Source: Cichorium intybus
Taxonomy: Eukaryota > Streptophyta > Magnoliopsida > Asterales > Asteraceae
Assembly (NCBI GenBank): GCA_023525715.1
Contig: CM042015.1
Location: forward strand, 83,941,750-84,005,749
DNA: 64,000 bases
Reading direction: 5' to 3'
Part shown: in pieces, positions 23,990-35,961 of the stretch
Numbering within the stretch: position 1 is the stretch's first letter
Layout: every line of letters begins with the position of its first letter
Program-made: the position numbers and the translations under genes
Notes under the pieces: generated by a model
What the model was told of the DNA's origin: nothing
What the model saw: only the letters and a program-made list of their open reading frames with translations
The model's database searches: none

Positions 23990-24779
23990 TCTCCCAGTCT
24001 GGACACTCATTTTGAAAGTGACCAAGCTTATGACACTTATAACATTCCACATTGCTTTTATCATATGAAGATCTTCCACGTCCTCTACCTTTATTTCCAC
24101 CTCGCCCTCTTCCTCAACCTCGGTAAGGTGAACCTGTTGTTGCTTTTAGGGCATGCTCTTCGTCTTGATGCCCAGTCATTCGTTGCTCATGAACAAGAAG
24201 GCTTCCGTAAAGTTCATCGATGGTCATGGTGTCAATATTGTTTGATTCTTCGATGGAGCATACAATATAATTGAACTTTGGGCTTAATGATATTAGTATC
24301 TTGTCAACAAAAGTACCTGATGACAACTTATCACCGTTTGCATTCATCTTGTTAACGATCGTCAGAGTTCGAGTGAGGTAGCTGTCTACCTTTTCACCGT
24401 CCTTCATTGATAAGAGTTTGTACTCTCTCCATAATGCTTGTAACTGAGCTCTCTTCACTTTCGTAGAGCCCTCATATTTTTGTTTCATCGATTCCCATAT
24501 TCCCTTCGAAGAACTCTTATCTAGTATAGTTTCCGGAATCTCCCTATCTATTGCCTGGAAAAGATAGTTCTTCACCTTCAGATCCTTTAGCTTGGATTCA
24601 TCGAAGGCCTTCTTCTGAGTTTCACTTGGGTTAGCCACGATCTCTTCCGGAATTACGTTTTCCACCATGTTCCACATCTCCTTGCTCTTAAGGAAGTTCT
24701 CCATTAACAGTGACCAATGGTCAAAGTGACTATCGAATTTTGGAATTGTCGGCTGCACAAATTCGTCAGAGTTACTCAT
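23990..24779 (-). pseudogene. Copia gag (UBN2 type) with CCHC zinc knuckle, interrupted
   Basis: A frame of 221 residues runs from the ATG at 24779 and is a UBN2-type gag: FDGxNFDHWS-like opening (KFDSHFDHWSLLMENFL), WESMKQKYEGSTKVKRAQLQALWREY and VDSYLTRTLTIVNKM. It stops at 24112-24114 by a single TGA inside an RG-rich linker. The same frame continues to a CCHC knuckle (CYKCHKLGHFQNEC, about 24000-24050). So one nonsense mutation separates nucleocapsid from gag. Confidence 0.85.
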
Positions 24780-24822
24780 CTCTCTTTCTCACTACTTGAT
24801 AGTAACGAGCTCTCACATTTTC

Positions 24823-24834
24823 GCTCTGATACCA
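24823..24834 (-). other. Primer binding site of the copia element
   Basis: The minus strand reads TGGTATCAGAGC, complementary to the 3' end of initiator tRNA-Met. It starts two bases after the LTR end at 24837. Confidence 0.88.
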
Positions 24835-24836
24835 AT

Positions 24837-25086
24837 TGTTTGGTATGATATGCACACTCACAAAGATAAAGATAATCACTCAAATTTGGAGCTCAAGAAA
24901 ACTATATTTTATTAATGGAGCTCAAAAGCTTCTTAAATAGACTAGAGAACAAATAGAAAAACGTTGGAAAGACTAACATATTCCTAGTCTAAAGGAAGAC
25001 TAGAACCATTCAAAAAAGAAACAAACTCTTCCTGTTTTACTTTTCCTATAAAACAGGAACTTATTCACGTTACAAAAATAAACCCA
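24837..25086 (-). mobile_element. 5' LTR of the copia element
   Basis: About 250 bp. On the minus strand it starts TGGGTTTATT and ends ATACCAAACA next to the primer site. The outer edge is chosen from the TG...CA rule only, because the partner LTR is lost and no target duplication can be compared. Confidence 0.55.
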
Positions 25087-25755
25087 ATAGATTTGAGGAT
25101 TTAGTTATCAAATTTATGCTTAAAAAATTGTGAGTGGTACTTGGATGATATTTTACTTAATACTTGGTGGATTATTGGTTGTATAGGAATGACTAATTGT
25201 TTGGTAAAGTTAAACCAAAAAATGTGACATGTTTTACTGAAAATTAGCTTAATCATAATTTTGGGTTTTTAATAACAGATGGAAAATCCTACTCTTCTTT
25301 CTTTTTGATGTATTTGGTTCTCTAGTCTAGCTTCTTGCTAGCTTTCCAATAATATCTTGTCTTTCTAAAATAAACCTTGATCTTAAGCTTCATTCCAAAA
25401 CTAACTTAAGGATGGTAAGTAACAGCCTCCACCAGAACTTTATTTGGTTTACGCGTTCTTCTTATATAATTCATGGAAACCAACAAAGTCAAAACTTCAA
25501 GAGGTATCTTATGTTTGCATTAATATTTTTTGTGTTCTTGCCTCTAATCCCCAACCCAATATAACAGGTTTGAGGTTTGAGACAAAACAAATTTCAATGT
25601 TTGAGGTTTGACAATGGAAGGTAGGGCTATTCCCTGCATGCAGTTTTCCTTTTCAGTTCATCGATGCAAGCAATTTGCTAAGTAGACGACCTACCTCACA
25701 CAAAATGGGATTGGGGTTGTCTGGTGTATGTCGATGTCAGATTCAACCCTTTGGA

Positions 25756-26516
25756 CACTACTAGAAAAAAGGCTTTTCATGACAGACAATGCCTGTCGTA
25801 AATGGCCATAGATGACATACAAATGTCTATCATTGAAAGCCCAGTCATAAATGAAACATGACAAACATTTGTCTGTCATAAATTTATGTCAGATATTTAC
25901 GATGCACAATGCCTATCGTAAATAAGTAAAGATTTCAGACAAGGTCTGTCATTGAAAGCTCTGTCATAAATCTAAGATGTAGATCGATGATGGTTATTTG
26001 GGCACGACGAAGGTCTGTCATTGAAAGCTCTATCATAAATCTAAGATGTAGATCGATGATGGTTATTTGGGCATGACGAAGGACGATTAATGATGACGAT
26101 GGTTTACGATAGTGGCTTGAATCAGCAAAACTGGTGATGGGAATGGTTGCCCTATGTGTGGGACGATGAAGAATAAGCAAACCAAAGAGAATGTTGAGGA
26201 AAGCATGAGCGGGAGGTACGAATGGAACTTAAAACCGTTTAGGAGAAAGAAAAAATAAGGGAGAATTCCAAATCATACTTAAATTTTTGGGAAGCTAAGT
26301 GGGAAATTGTAGCGTTTTTTTTTTCCCATTTTAGACATGAATTCACGACAGACATTTTAATAGGTCGTGAAATTTTACAACAAATGACTGAGATTTACGA
26401 CAGACTTTTATGTCTGTCATAAATCATAAAAGATGACAGATTTTTATGCCAGACATTTTGTCTGTCATAGTTCTGTCATAGTTCGTCTGTCATTAAAAAC
26501 CATTTTTCTAGTAGTG
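25756..26516. mobile_element. Non-autonomous CACTA-type transposon (761 bp)
   Basis: Terminal inverted repeats CACTACTAGAAAAA (left) and TTTTTCTAGTAGTG (right). Subterminal repeats of the type GACAGAC/TCTGTCATAAAT occur on both arms, as usual in this superfamily. A 69-bp unit is duplicated in tandem inside (25945-26013 and 26014-26082). Flanking triplets are GGA and GGG, an imperfect 3-bp target duplication. The matching site in copy B (near 38110) has no insert. There is no transposase. Confidence 0.85.
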
Positions 26517-27037
26517 GGGTTTGCTATAAATTTATTGATGTTCTTTATAATTATATTCCATAAATTTATAAAATCAATATAGTACACTTTTTGAAGGGAA
26601 GCTTTGTAAGGTCTGAATATCTTTTATTCTTCACATAATCAATATGGAAAATTTTGTGGAAGCTTTGTTTCCTTTTAATGAAATACATAAACAATAGATA
26701 ATATCTCTAACAATGAACTCCAATTTTCCATTAACATTTATAACCAATGTAACATTTGCATGATATTGAAACAACAGGAGAAATCCACCCAATATCTATG
26801 ACACGTTTTGGAGACATATATTCGTTTGTATCCTTCAAAAGATGGGTATAAATCACAACATAACACATAAAACTTTAGACATTATTTAAACTGACTCGCC
26901 ACCACCATTCAAAGCCTTATGTTCAGCTAAACAATTACAAACTGCAATATATTGAACGTAGATAAAGATAAATATTGGTCGTCTTTTTCTTCAAAGCGAA
27001 AGGACTTATACTCTTATTTGTTGTAACCAACTCCTCA

Positions 27038-28816
27038 TCAAAACGGGATAAAAATTGTTGGGATTACCTCCAAGGAAGCTTTCTTAATCGCAGTGACTCC
27101 ATGGCCCTCAGTCATGTCAATATCCTTAGGATGCATTCCATTAGGAAGTTCCCAATTGAAGTGGTATAACAATCTAGCAAGAGTGAGCTCAATAGAGACC
27201 AAACCAAAAGCAATCCCAGGACAAATTCTCCTCCCTGATCCAAACGGGACATACTCTGGGCTTGTACCGAAGAAATCATATGAAGTCTTCTCAAATCTCT
27301 CTGGTTTGAAGCTTTCTGGATCATCCCAATACTCAGGATCAGTTCCACATGCAAGACCATTAACAACAACTTTCATTTTCGGCGGTATATCATATCCGCC
27401 AATTTGACAGTGCTCTCTACATTCCCTTGGGAGTAATAGTGGAATAGTAATATGGAGCCTTAGAGTTTCTTTGATAATGTGTTTAAGGTAAACTAGATCG
27501 TGTAATTCACTCTCTAAGACTGTTTTCTTTCCCTTAAATACTTCTCTCACTTCTGCTTGTGCCTTCTTCATCACATCGGGGTTTCTCATCAACTCTGTCA
27601 TTGCCCATTCAATTGTCACAACACTTGTATCAGTGCCTCCGATAAGCATGTTCTGCCGTCATAAAAAATTATTTAATTAACACGATTAGAAAATAAGATA
27701 GTCAAAATTCAATTTATATGGAATCTAATAACCTTACTAAATTGGAAAAACAAAATACGTAGGCAACATCATGAACATTATTAGATTGAACTATCAGGGA
27801 CCACTTAATAAAAAAGTATATATGCTAATTATTATCATAAAAGTTAAAAATAAAATAAAATAGGTAGTGGAGTCTATAAATAATGCAATTATAAAGTCAT
27901 GGTATATAATAACAACATAAGCAGAGTATGGACAAACCAGAAAGATGGCTTTAATATTGTTGTCTGTAACGGGGAACCGAAGACCACCACGCTCTTTGAT
28001 GTTGAAAAGAACATCAACAAGATCATCTTCCGTTGGTCCAGTTGTTTGTCTTTTGATTCTACGATCCTCAAATATTTCATTGAAGATTTTATCAAGTGTC
28101 TCGTGAATATGCGTCAACGTGGATTTCATCCCAGAAATGACGGAAAGGAAACTTAACTTAGGAAACAGGTCTGCAACATAATACCCACTCGATAATGCCA
28201 CCACTTGTTCCACCAATTCGATCAATACGTCTTGTTGTCTGCAATTATTCCCGAACAAACACTTGCACACGACTGTATTATTCATATACATAACCCTTTG
28301 ACGTATATGTACGGGCTTTCCAACGCTGGATTGTACGACTTCTGTGAAACGGTCGATCTCTTCCGCTCGAAAACCCATGAAGGATTGGACTTTTTTGACA
28401 CTTAAGAGTTCCATGGTGACGATCTTCTTCATTTGTCGCCAGTAATCACTATAACGACCAAAAGCTATGTCGATGCCTCCATACAACAGAATATCGGCAA
28501 GAAGTGCATATGGGCGGCTTGCAAGGGCAAGGTCGTTGGTTTTTAGAACTTCTTCAGCTAATTTAGGGGACGAGACGACGATCATGGAGATCTGGCCGAG
28601 TTGCAGGCTCATGATGGGGCCGTATTTCTTGGACAACGAGAGGAAAGCACGATGTGGCAGTGCTAAACCAATCTGATGGAGGTTTCCGATGATGGGTAGC
28701 GTTGGTGGGCCTGGTGGCAGGTTAAACTTGGAACCCTTGGGTTTTCTGATGAAGAGGAAGTAGATGGAGAGAATGAAAGAGGAGACAATGAGCACGATGG
28801 TCATATCGATGGCCAT
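27038..28816 (-). CDS. Cytochrome P450, CYP71 clan (copy A)
   Basis: Two exons, 28816-27938 and 27652-27038, with a 285-bp GT-AG phase-0 intron. The product is 497 residues, the normal length. It has an N-terminal membrane anchor (about 5-23) and a proline hinge (LPPGPP, 33-38). The helix C motif is YWRQMKK. The intron falls just before the I-helix oxygen-binding GGTDTS (298-303). The K-helix carries ETLR (355-358), PERF is at 410-413, and the haem loop FGSGRRICPG (430-439) has Cys437 as the iron ligand. All key residues are present, so it should be an active ER monooxygenase of specialised metabolism. The substrate cannot be told from sequence. A TATA-like CATAAATA lies about 55 bp upstream of the ATG. 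The protein differs from copy B only at residue 476 (Gly here). Confidence 0.93.
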
Positions 28817-29804
28817 TGTTACACACTGAATGACTGAATGGTGTACAGAAAGATGGCTAAGCTCCGGATATTTATGAAGCTCTAATGATTAGCATGGAGC
28901 AGCGTTACTTTGAAATTTCAACCTAATTTTTAATCAAATTCAATAGGCTAATATATTTTGAGGACGATTCCCACATGTGATTTAACGTGGTAATATATAA
29001 GTCGAACCTAAAATATTATTTATAAAGGCTGTTGATACCTTCTAGTCATGATAATAATATTTTAAAAGTTAAAAACTAATATATATCTTTAACTAATACA
29101 GAAATGATAAGCGCGTTTAGTCTAGTTTAAGATTTTTAAGTTTTAAAGACCTGAAATTCATTTTCTTTAGAACAATTAAAGTTATTTCCACAAATGTTGC
29201 CTTTCTCGACTTTTTTCCCTCTAAATTAAGAATGCAACTTGTGCAATAACATCATTGCATTGTAACAAATGTTTCGGGATCGTCAACTTTCCGGCCTCAG
29301 GAGAAACTTAATGCTCGACCATTTGGCTTTGTTGGGATTAATCTTAGCGTTCATCTTCTTCTAACTTCCCTGTCACAGAAGATAATAATTGAATTGCTTT
29401 CACTGATGACTAACAATCAATTTACTAATCCAGCACAAGATAACACACATATATAGGCAAATGTTCCAAACAACACAACCCTTCATATGGAACTAACTAA
29501 ATATTAACCAATATAAACTGAAATTAATTTCCTTGTAACTGCCAAGTGTGAAAGGTCTAGATTACCCTTCAAGACTCCCCCGTAATATAGACGAAACATT
29601 TGTAGTCACCAAAAAGAAATCCATTGTCGTCACCGATCATCCAACGTCCATACTCTTTTCCACCATTTCATCTCTTTCTCTTCTAGACATTCTTTATGTT
29701 TCTCCAAGGGTATTCTCAGTATTTCACACGTTTTTTCATACACAATGAATGCTTCTTCAACATTGTTTTGGTCAAAAATATGCTTAAACCAAATTAGTTA
29801 GGGC
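28817..29804. other. P450 copy A promoter and AT-rich intergenic sequence
   Basis: The first 170 bp are shared with copy B (minus-strand TATA-like at 28867-28876). Beyond about 28992 the two copies lose similarity. No gene was seen. Confidence 0.55.
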
Positions 29805-30328
29805 TGTGGTGTTAGACTTAGGATCCTGAAGAGGATCTTGAAATGTTGACACATGGATCTTACGAGGAAAGCCATTGACCCAGAACCGGAAATGATCGGT
29901 TGCTTTGTGTTGATTTTATTGATAAAGAGAATAAGTACAATTGTTCATTACAATGAGAGTAAAAAATAGAAGAGTGAGGTTGTAGTAATGTGTTGTGTGT
30001 GTGAAATGAGTACAAATGCTTATCTATAATAGAACTTGCTAACTAAATCCCTAGAATCTCAACATAATTAATTTTCTTATTCGGGATCCTTACTGATCTA
30101 GTCTTTTAGCCGTTGCATATATTAGATTGGAACGTTTTCTCCGAGTTTCTTGGTGTTATCTCGAATTGACCGGGTCCAAGTTGATTCAATCTTGACCTGA
30201 ATGGAATAAGCCAGCCATTGTACAAACATGGAAAGACAACATTTAGTTTTAATCAGGATCCTGGCCAAGATCCTTAGTCAGGATTTGCCCAGAATCCTCG
30301 CTAGAATCCTTGTGGAAATTTCTACCCA
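29805..30328 (-). mobile_element. 3' LTR of a Tat-like Ty3/gypsy element
   Basis: On the minus strand it starts TGGGTAGAAATTTCC just after a polypurine tract (AAAGGGGGAAATTAT, 30331-30345) and ends ...ACACCACA. It is about 524 bp. The inner edge is well marked by the purine tract. The outer edge is chosen by the TG...CA rule only. The sequence is dotted with AGGATCCT words that recur through the internal region up to 36 kb. Confidence 0.5.
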
Positions 30329-30598
30329 TAATAATTTCCCCCTTTAAACCCGAGTTTATCGGATAAACATGAGTTTAAATTTTGAATTTTCCCATTATCA
30401 AGGAAATGATTAGACAAGTGACTTATTCGGCTTTATACAATATCGTTTTATATGGTGATGATCCCAAAAACCCTTCTCCAAGGTTTAGTATAAATTGGGA
30501 TGCTCTCTCTATCGACCTGTTCTCCCTCTTCGGTTCTTCCTGCCAAATTTTCCCGGTACGTTTCTTTTTCCCCTTGTTTTTGTTTTCTTTCGCCGTCA

Positions 30599-30741
30599 TG
30601 GGTAAAAATATCATTCGTTCTGAAGCTCCCTCTGTGGAGGATTTCGTGAGCCAAGAGATCCTTAGCAAGCTTGAGGAGGAAATTTGCTCCTTCAAAGATG
30701 ATGATGCTCGTCGGCTTGTGAACAGGGGTCAAACTCCATGA
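30599..30741 (+). pseudogene. Short antisense frame near the 3' LTR of the Tat-like element
   Basis: From the ATG at 30599 a frame of 47 residues (MGKNIIRSEAPSVEDF...) ends at 30741. It is preceded by a CT-rich leader and a TATA-like GTATAAAT near 30489. It runs opposite to the element. Some Tat-lineage elements carry an additional antisense reading frame upstream of the 3' LTR, so this could be a relic of one. The similarity is positional only. Confidence 0.3.
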
Positions 30742-31099
30742 TTCCTTTGAACATATTATCTAGGATGTTCTAAATAAGGATATTGGTTAGGATCCTGCTT
30801 AGGATCCTCATTCCATCAACAGTAAGGATCATGACTTCTGCATCAGTTGGAATCCCAACCTTGTATTCAACAAATCTCCTGTAAGGTTATCGATGTTACT
30901 TCAGGATCTACTTCTAAAGATCCATCAGGGAATCTCCTAAGATGCATTTAAAACTCAGCACAGGTTTTATCGAACGTTAACTATTATTACATTCCTTTGC
31001 CTAACAACGCCTAGTAATATCAAGTATTATAGTCGTTGTTTAGCAAGTTTTAGTTAATTTATCCTTCTAAATTGACTAATATCACTTACTTTTGTGCCA

Positions 31100-32030
31100 A
31101 AGTGCTTGGAAATATTTTTAGTGTAAATGCAGGGGTTTTAGTGCAAATTGTGAGAAGTTACGGAGCAAAAACGACAAAGGAAGTGGATCAGGAAAAGTTA
31201 GAGGCGCTAACTTTTAATGTTAGCGACGCTAACTTTTGCCAGAGTGGATTTCTTCGCTTTTAAGTTTCGTACGCGCGAGTGGAACCTTCCAGAAGCAATA
31301 TTAGCGCCGTTAACATTAAAGTTAGCAACGCTAATGTCCTGAAAAAGATAAAATTGCCGTTTTTGAATTTCAAATTCTGAGATAACGGGGCCTGGAGGAG
31401 GCGCGCATCGCGGGAAAGCCTTGTCCGCGGTGTGGGAACCCTGATTTCGCACCACTATAAATACCGAAGTCCCGTCCGACTTTTAGAGCATCCTGGGGCA
31501 GCACGAGGGGATCTGAATGCATAATTTCGTCAGTTTTTCAGTGGCAATCAATAGGTTCAGTTTATATTTAGTTTTTCTATCGTTTTATCAACTCGGTATC
31601 GAGGTATTCCGCGATTGGAATTTCTGTCGACTACTCGATGTTCGTTTGGATTCGTAGTTTATGATTTCAGTAGTTAAATAGTTGGTAGCAGATCGAGATA
31701 TTTGATTGTTGATTTTGGATTTGAGTTTGGTTTGGTTTATAAAAGTAATCATTCGGTTATCGTTTCATTTATTATTGTTTTCTCGATCTATAATCAGATC
31801 TGAGTTTGGTTTTGGTTTTTGTTCGAGTTTTTGTGTGTTTCCCACGTGTTATTGATCCGCCGTCCATAGAGTGACACTATAGATCGGTTTATCGACACAG
31901 AGCGCCAACCACTGACTCCACGATTCGATCCTTACTACCACTAGCTAGTGTGCTGTAAGGTATTAATCTAGTATTTTTGACCGCATCGACGACTACGACG
32001 TTGTCATTGCCCATAATTGGTATAATTCCA
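31100..32030 (+). mobile_element. Probable plus-strand LTR (palindromes plus TATA), limits unclear
   Basis: Palindromes of the GTTAGCG.CGCTAAC type (31205-31233 and about 31300-31335) lie upstream of CTATAAATAC (31454-31463). After this come a GC-richer leader and a long T-rich stretch. The architecture mirrors the antisense LTR at 2341-3443. No clear ends or target duplication were found. Confidence 0.35.
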
Positions 32031-32689
32031 ATATTTCAATGTGAAAGATTCTAAGTATGAAAATTGTCTGAAATGTTCTTAAAATGAACAATTTTACACT
32101 CTAAAAAGAATTAAGGTATTTTTTCAAACTTAGTATGAAGAATTATGGAGGATCCTAATCTCAATTAACGACTTGAATAGCAACCCCTTTTTAAACATTT
32201 TATTACTAAACTGACATGCAGGGATAAATTCTTGAAACCCTTTAAAAACAATCCTAAAAAGCAAAACTATTCCTATGCAAGAATATCTTCATGCAACTAA
32301 CAAAGATGCAGGTAAGCAAGCACGAGAAGTATATCAAAGCAAACTAAAGCATCAAAAGCCTAAATCGGGCACCGTTCAAGCAAAAAGAAATTGTCCAAAG
32401 CCCAAAGCAATGCATCATCCAAACAATAAATTAAAATTGTTCAAGACCTCGAAGGGCAACCATCGAGCAAAGATTTAAATTGTTCAAAATAAGCCCACGA
32501 AGAGGCACCCAAACCCATGAACTAAATAAATTCAAGATGAGGCACTCTTTCGGTCACTTACCACTTCATCATCACCTCCTAGGATGTCACGAGGAGTGTC
32601 TGGCCTTACTTCCTTCTACAATGGAGGATCCATGCTGGCTCCAACGGAAGGTCCTTTGCCTATATTAGCCTGAAGCTTCTCTAAAGATT

Positions 32690-33870
32690 CCTGTCAAGCA
32701 GCGGTATCCCACTCATCAATCCGACCAGGTTCCAGATCCTCAGCCATTTGGAGGCGAGCTTGAAGGACCATGATGGCCAACAGAGAGCTTGGCATCCGAA
32801 GTGACAGTGTCCTCACACTTGGCCTCAGCTTCTAGGACAGCCCGGTGGATCTCCTCTTCTTGCTTGGCCTTCAGGGAAGACATCTCCCCCTCCAAGAATT
32901 GAACCTTCAGCTTTAGCTCCTTCACCAGTTTATCGTGCTCTTTACCCTTGATATTTCCTTCCTCCATAGGAACAACAAAATGCGAGGTAAATTGTAAGAA
33001 ACAATAAAGGACCTTAGAGGATACTAGTGCAAACTGAAAGAAAATTTTGAAAGGGACCACACTTACCGATTGGATCAGATTGTCCACCTTGGCTTTAGCT
33101 GCCACTGGTTCCATTTCATCGATCATCTCAACGTCAAATACCTCCACGTCCGTTTTCCTCTTCCTCCCAACAATTTTGGCCTAGCTATTAGGTTCCTTCT
33201 TGGAAATCGTGAGCTTTGCCTCTTTCTTAATCCTCAGCAAGTCATCCATGTCGAATAAGTCGAATTTGGTGGAACGAGTGGATCTGGACACTACAAATGA
33301 AACCCAAATTTCACTATTACGACCACCACATAATTGCACAAGATCTACGAAAGAATCCTGGTAAGGGATCTCTCTTAAAAGTTTAAAATGATTCTTACCA
33401 TTTGACATCTTCGCAGTACTAGAAGATAGGGACTCAGAATCCTCGTCAAGCTTCATAGCCACAACAGGGGCATGGAAGGTCCTCTCCAATTCAGGGATCC
33501 TCAAGAGCTCTGCGATCTTTGTCTTGTCTTAGTATCTGGACTGGCAGGAAAGACAACCTCGGATTGTGGAACTACAAAAACAAAATAAGGAAATGTATCA
33601 ACAATAAAAATGTCAAGAGCATAAGAAAACAGGATCCTACCCATGACCACCCACTCTTGAGGGATCTGCTCAGCGTGTGGAAGAGTATCTTTCTTCACGA
33701 AGGAGAAACGACCCTTCCAAACAACGTCGTGTAGTAGCCTTCAAAACCAAGTACTCACAACCAGGCTTGATCTTAAAGAGGATACGATGAGAGTCGAAGG
33801 TTTGAAGATCGTATATAGAAGCAATCTCGGAGAGACTAAGATTCAAACCCTTGGATCCCAATCGGTGAAA
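32690..33870 (-). pseudogene. Broken additional ORF of the Tat-like element
   Basis: The minus strand shows, in several frames, FDSHRILFKIKPGCEYLVLKA, RRCLEGSFLLREE, KKDTLPHAEQIPQEWVV, and then a coiled-coil, lysine/glutamate-rich stretch (KLVKELKLKVQFLEGEMSSLKAKQEEE, about 32945-32860). The first part resembles the 'putative gypsy-type transposase' domain found in plant retroelement polyproteins (recalled, not searched). Several stops and frame changes break it. Confidence 0.4.
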
Positions 33871-34489
33871 ACATCTGGATCCTTAACTGGGGATAAACCC
33901 GGATCCTTGCTGGGGACAAGTCGGATCCTTACTGGGGACACGCCTAGGATCTCTCACTGGGGTTAGACCCAAATGGATGAATAACATGAAAATGTTATGC
34001 CTTAGATCTAGGATGTGGTTAGTTACAAGGAGATTGTCAATACACCTTTCAACATATTGGTACGCTTGCCTTATATCCACCACTAGATAACATGCGCTCC
34101 AGGAGGGGTGTCAAGACCCGATTCTTATGAAGGACGAAGATCCTTAAACCGTAGAGGGGATCAAGTCACCCTAAACGAAGGAGAGGTGATCAGGCTCTAC
34201 GTTGAAGATCTTAGCAAAGATCTTTGAGGAGAATCCTTGGTGGGATCTTGTCGCATATTCTGAGGAGGATCCTTAACAGGATCTCAGTCTTCTAGTCTAC
34301 AAAACAGGAAAATCGTGAGAGGTGGGCGTCGACTTAGTCGATGCCCCTCTGATGCTTAAGTTAGTATCTATGTTTTGAAAGTAAGCATATACGAGGATCA
34401 AAAGGTGTGGCGAAGGATCTTGTACCTTTGGTTCACTATTGGTTTCGTAATGCTCTTACCTGAGGTAGATATTGAGATGTACTCATTCC

Positions 34490-35961
34490 AAGATCTTGGC
34501 AAGATCTATCCTTCCAAGGTAGCTAGCTAATAGCCCCTTTACCAGCTTCAAAGTCAATGAGGTATGGGCCTTCCCACTTGGGAGCCAGCTTCTCGGTGCT
34601 GGGATCCTTTGTGTTTTGGAAGAATTTTTGTAGAAACATGCCACCTACTTGGAATCTCCTTATTATGATATTCCTATTGTAGGATGCTGCTATCCTTTGC
34701 TGGTAGGAGGCTATCTGGATCTTGGCAAGATCCTGTATTTCATAGGTCGTGTTGAGATCCTCAGTCAGTATCTAGTTGTTTTATTCTGGTGAAAAGAGCG
34801 CGATTCTTACCGTAGGGATGATCACTTCAGGAGGAATAACGGCTTCTAAACCAAACACTAAAGAGTAAGGGGTTTTCCCTATTTCCCCTCTCGCAGTTGT
34901 CCTATCTGCCCATAGATACATGGGTAGTTCTTCAACCCATCTTCCTTTTTTATCCTTCAAGCGTTTTTTAAGATTGTTGATGATAATTTTGTTATTGGAT
35001 TCTGCCTACTGTTGGCTTGTGGATGCATGGGGGCTGAAGTGACTAACTTGATTCCCCATCTCATACAAAAATCCTGAGTCCTATTGCTGATGAATTAGGA
35101 TCCGTTGTCACATATTATCTCCTAGGGGATCCCGAATCCTGTCAGGATGTTGCGCTTAATGAAGGATACCACTTCTTTATATCTAACTTGAACAAAGTCT
35201 TCTGCCTCTATCCATTTGGAGAAGTAATCGGTCATTGCCAAAATGAAGACCTTGTCCCCAGTTGCTCTTGGTACTTTCCTGACTATATCCATGCCCCATT
35301 TCATAAATGGCTAAGGAGACAAAATGGGATGCATGGGTTCCACCGGTTGGTGAATGATGTTGCTGTGCCTCTGACATGCGTCACACTTATGAATGCATTT
35401 TTCCGCATCCTTTCTCATTGTATGAGTATCAGGTTCTTAATGTTTTAGAGAATAAGGATCTGCCCCTGAGTGGGATCCGCAGTCGCCTTAAGGGATCTCC
35501 ATGAGGATCCTCTGGGCTTCAGCATTCTCTAGGCATATTAAGTAAGGACCTGCCAAAGATTTTCTAAAAAGAATATTTTCAAATATATGGAAGCGAGAGT
35601 TCCTTAACCTGAAGGCCTTTGGATTAGGCTCGTCATCCGAGATGATTACGTTTTGGATGTAATCCTTGATTGGTGATATCTAGGATTTTGGTTGAGGTGT
35701 TGCTCCGGATTCGAACTGGGATGTAGGATCTGCATCTTCGATATCCTGAACTTCTTCCTGTCTTTCAATGGCTGGAGTAGTTATGTGGATTATCGAGATC
35801 TTCGTGTCAGGAGGGATCCTTGAGGCTGATCCAAGATTATCCAATGCATTCGCTTCAGTATTTTCCTCCTTTGGTATTTGATCGATCTTAAAGTATTGGA
35901 ATCTTGCTGCTAGTGCCTTTACTATTTGTAGGTACTCGTGTTGGATGATGATGGAATACAA
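34490..35961 (-). pseudogene. Tat-like pol remnant (RNase H tail and integrase)
   Basis: The RNase H end shows YLQIVKALAARFQYFKIDQI with PKEENTEANALDNLGS (about 35915-35800). The integrase core shows KWGMDIVRKVP...DYFSKWIEAEDF...NILTGFGIP (35304-35122), with the first two catalytic-region blocks recognisable. Further down are TPFSLVFGLEAVIPPEVIIPTV-like (about 34880-34800) and LAPKWEGPYLIDFEAGKGAIS (about 34590-34527). Stops and frame changes separate the pieces. The WGMDIVG-type integrase opening and the EENxxADALA-type end are typical of Tat/Athila-group elements. Confidence 0.75.

Larger units (their letters stand above)
21925..25086 (-). mobile_element. Truncated Ty1/copia retrotransposon
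   Basis: Reading down the minus strand: 5' LTR (25086-24837), initiator-tRNA primer site, gag, CCHC knuckle, protease, GAG-pre-integrase, integrase, and the start of RT. The order protease-integrase-RT is diagnostic of copia. RT stops after its first blocks, near 21930. The catalytic YVDD region, RNase H, polypurine tract and 3' LTR are missing. Stops and frameshifts (about 24112, 23930, 23345, 22710) show that it is dead. Confidence 0.88.
25136..28992. repeat. Segmental duplication, copy A (P450 unit)
   Basis: This matches 37004-40612 over the shared 3' flank (TTGGTTGTATAGGA, GGATGGAAAATCCTACTC, TCTCTAGTCTAGCTTC), the whole P450 gene and about 170 bp of promoter. Copy A carries a CACTA-type insertion (25756-26516) that copy B lacks. 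Flanks differ visibly by substitutions and indels, while exon 1 of the gene is identical. Confidence 0.88.
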
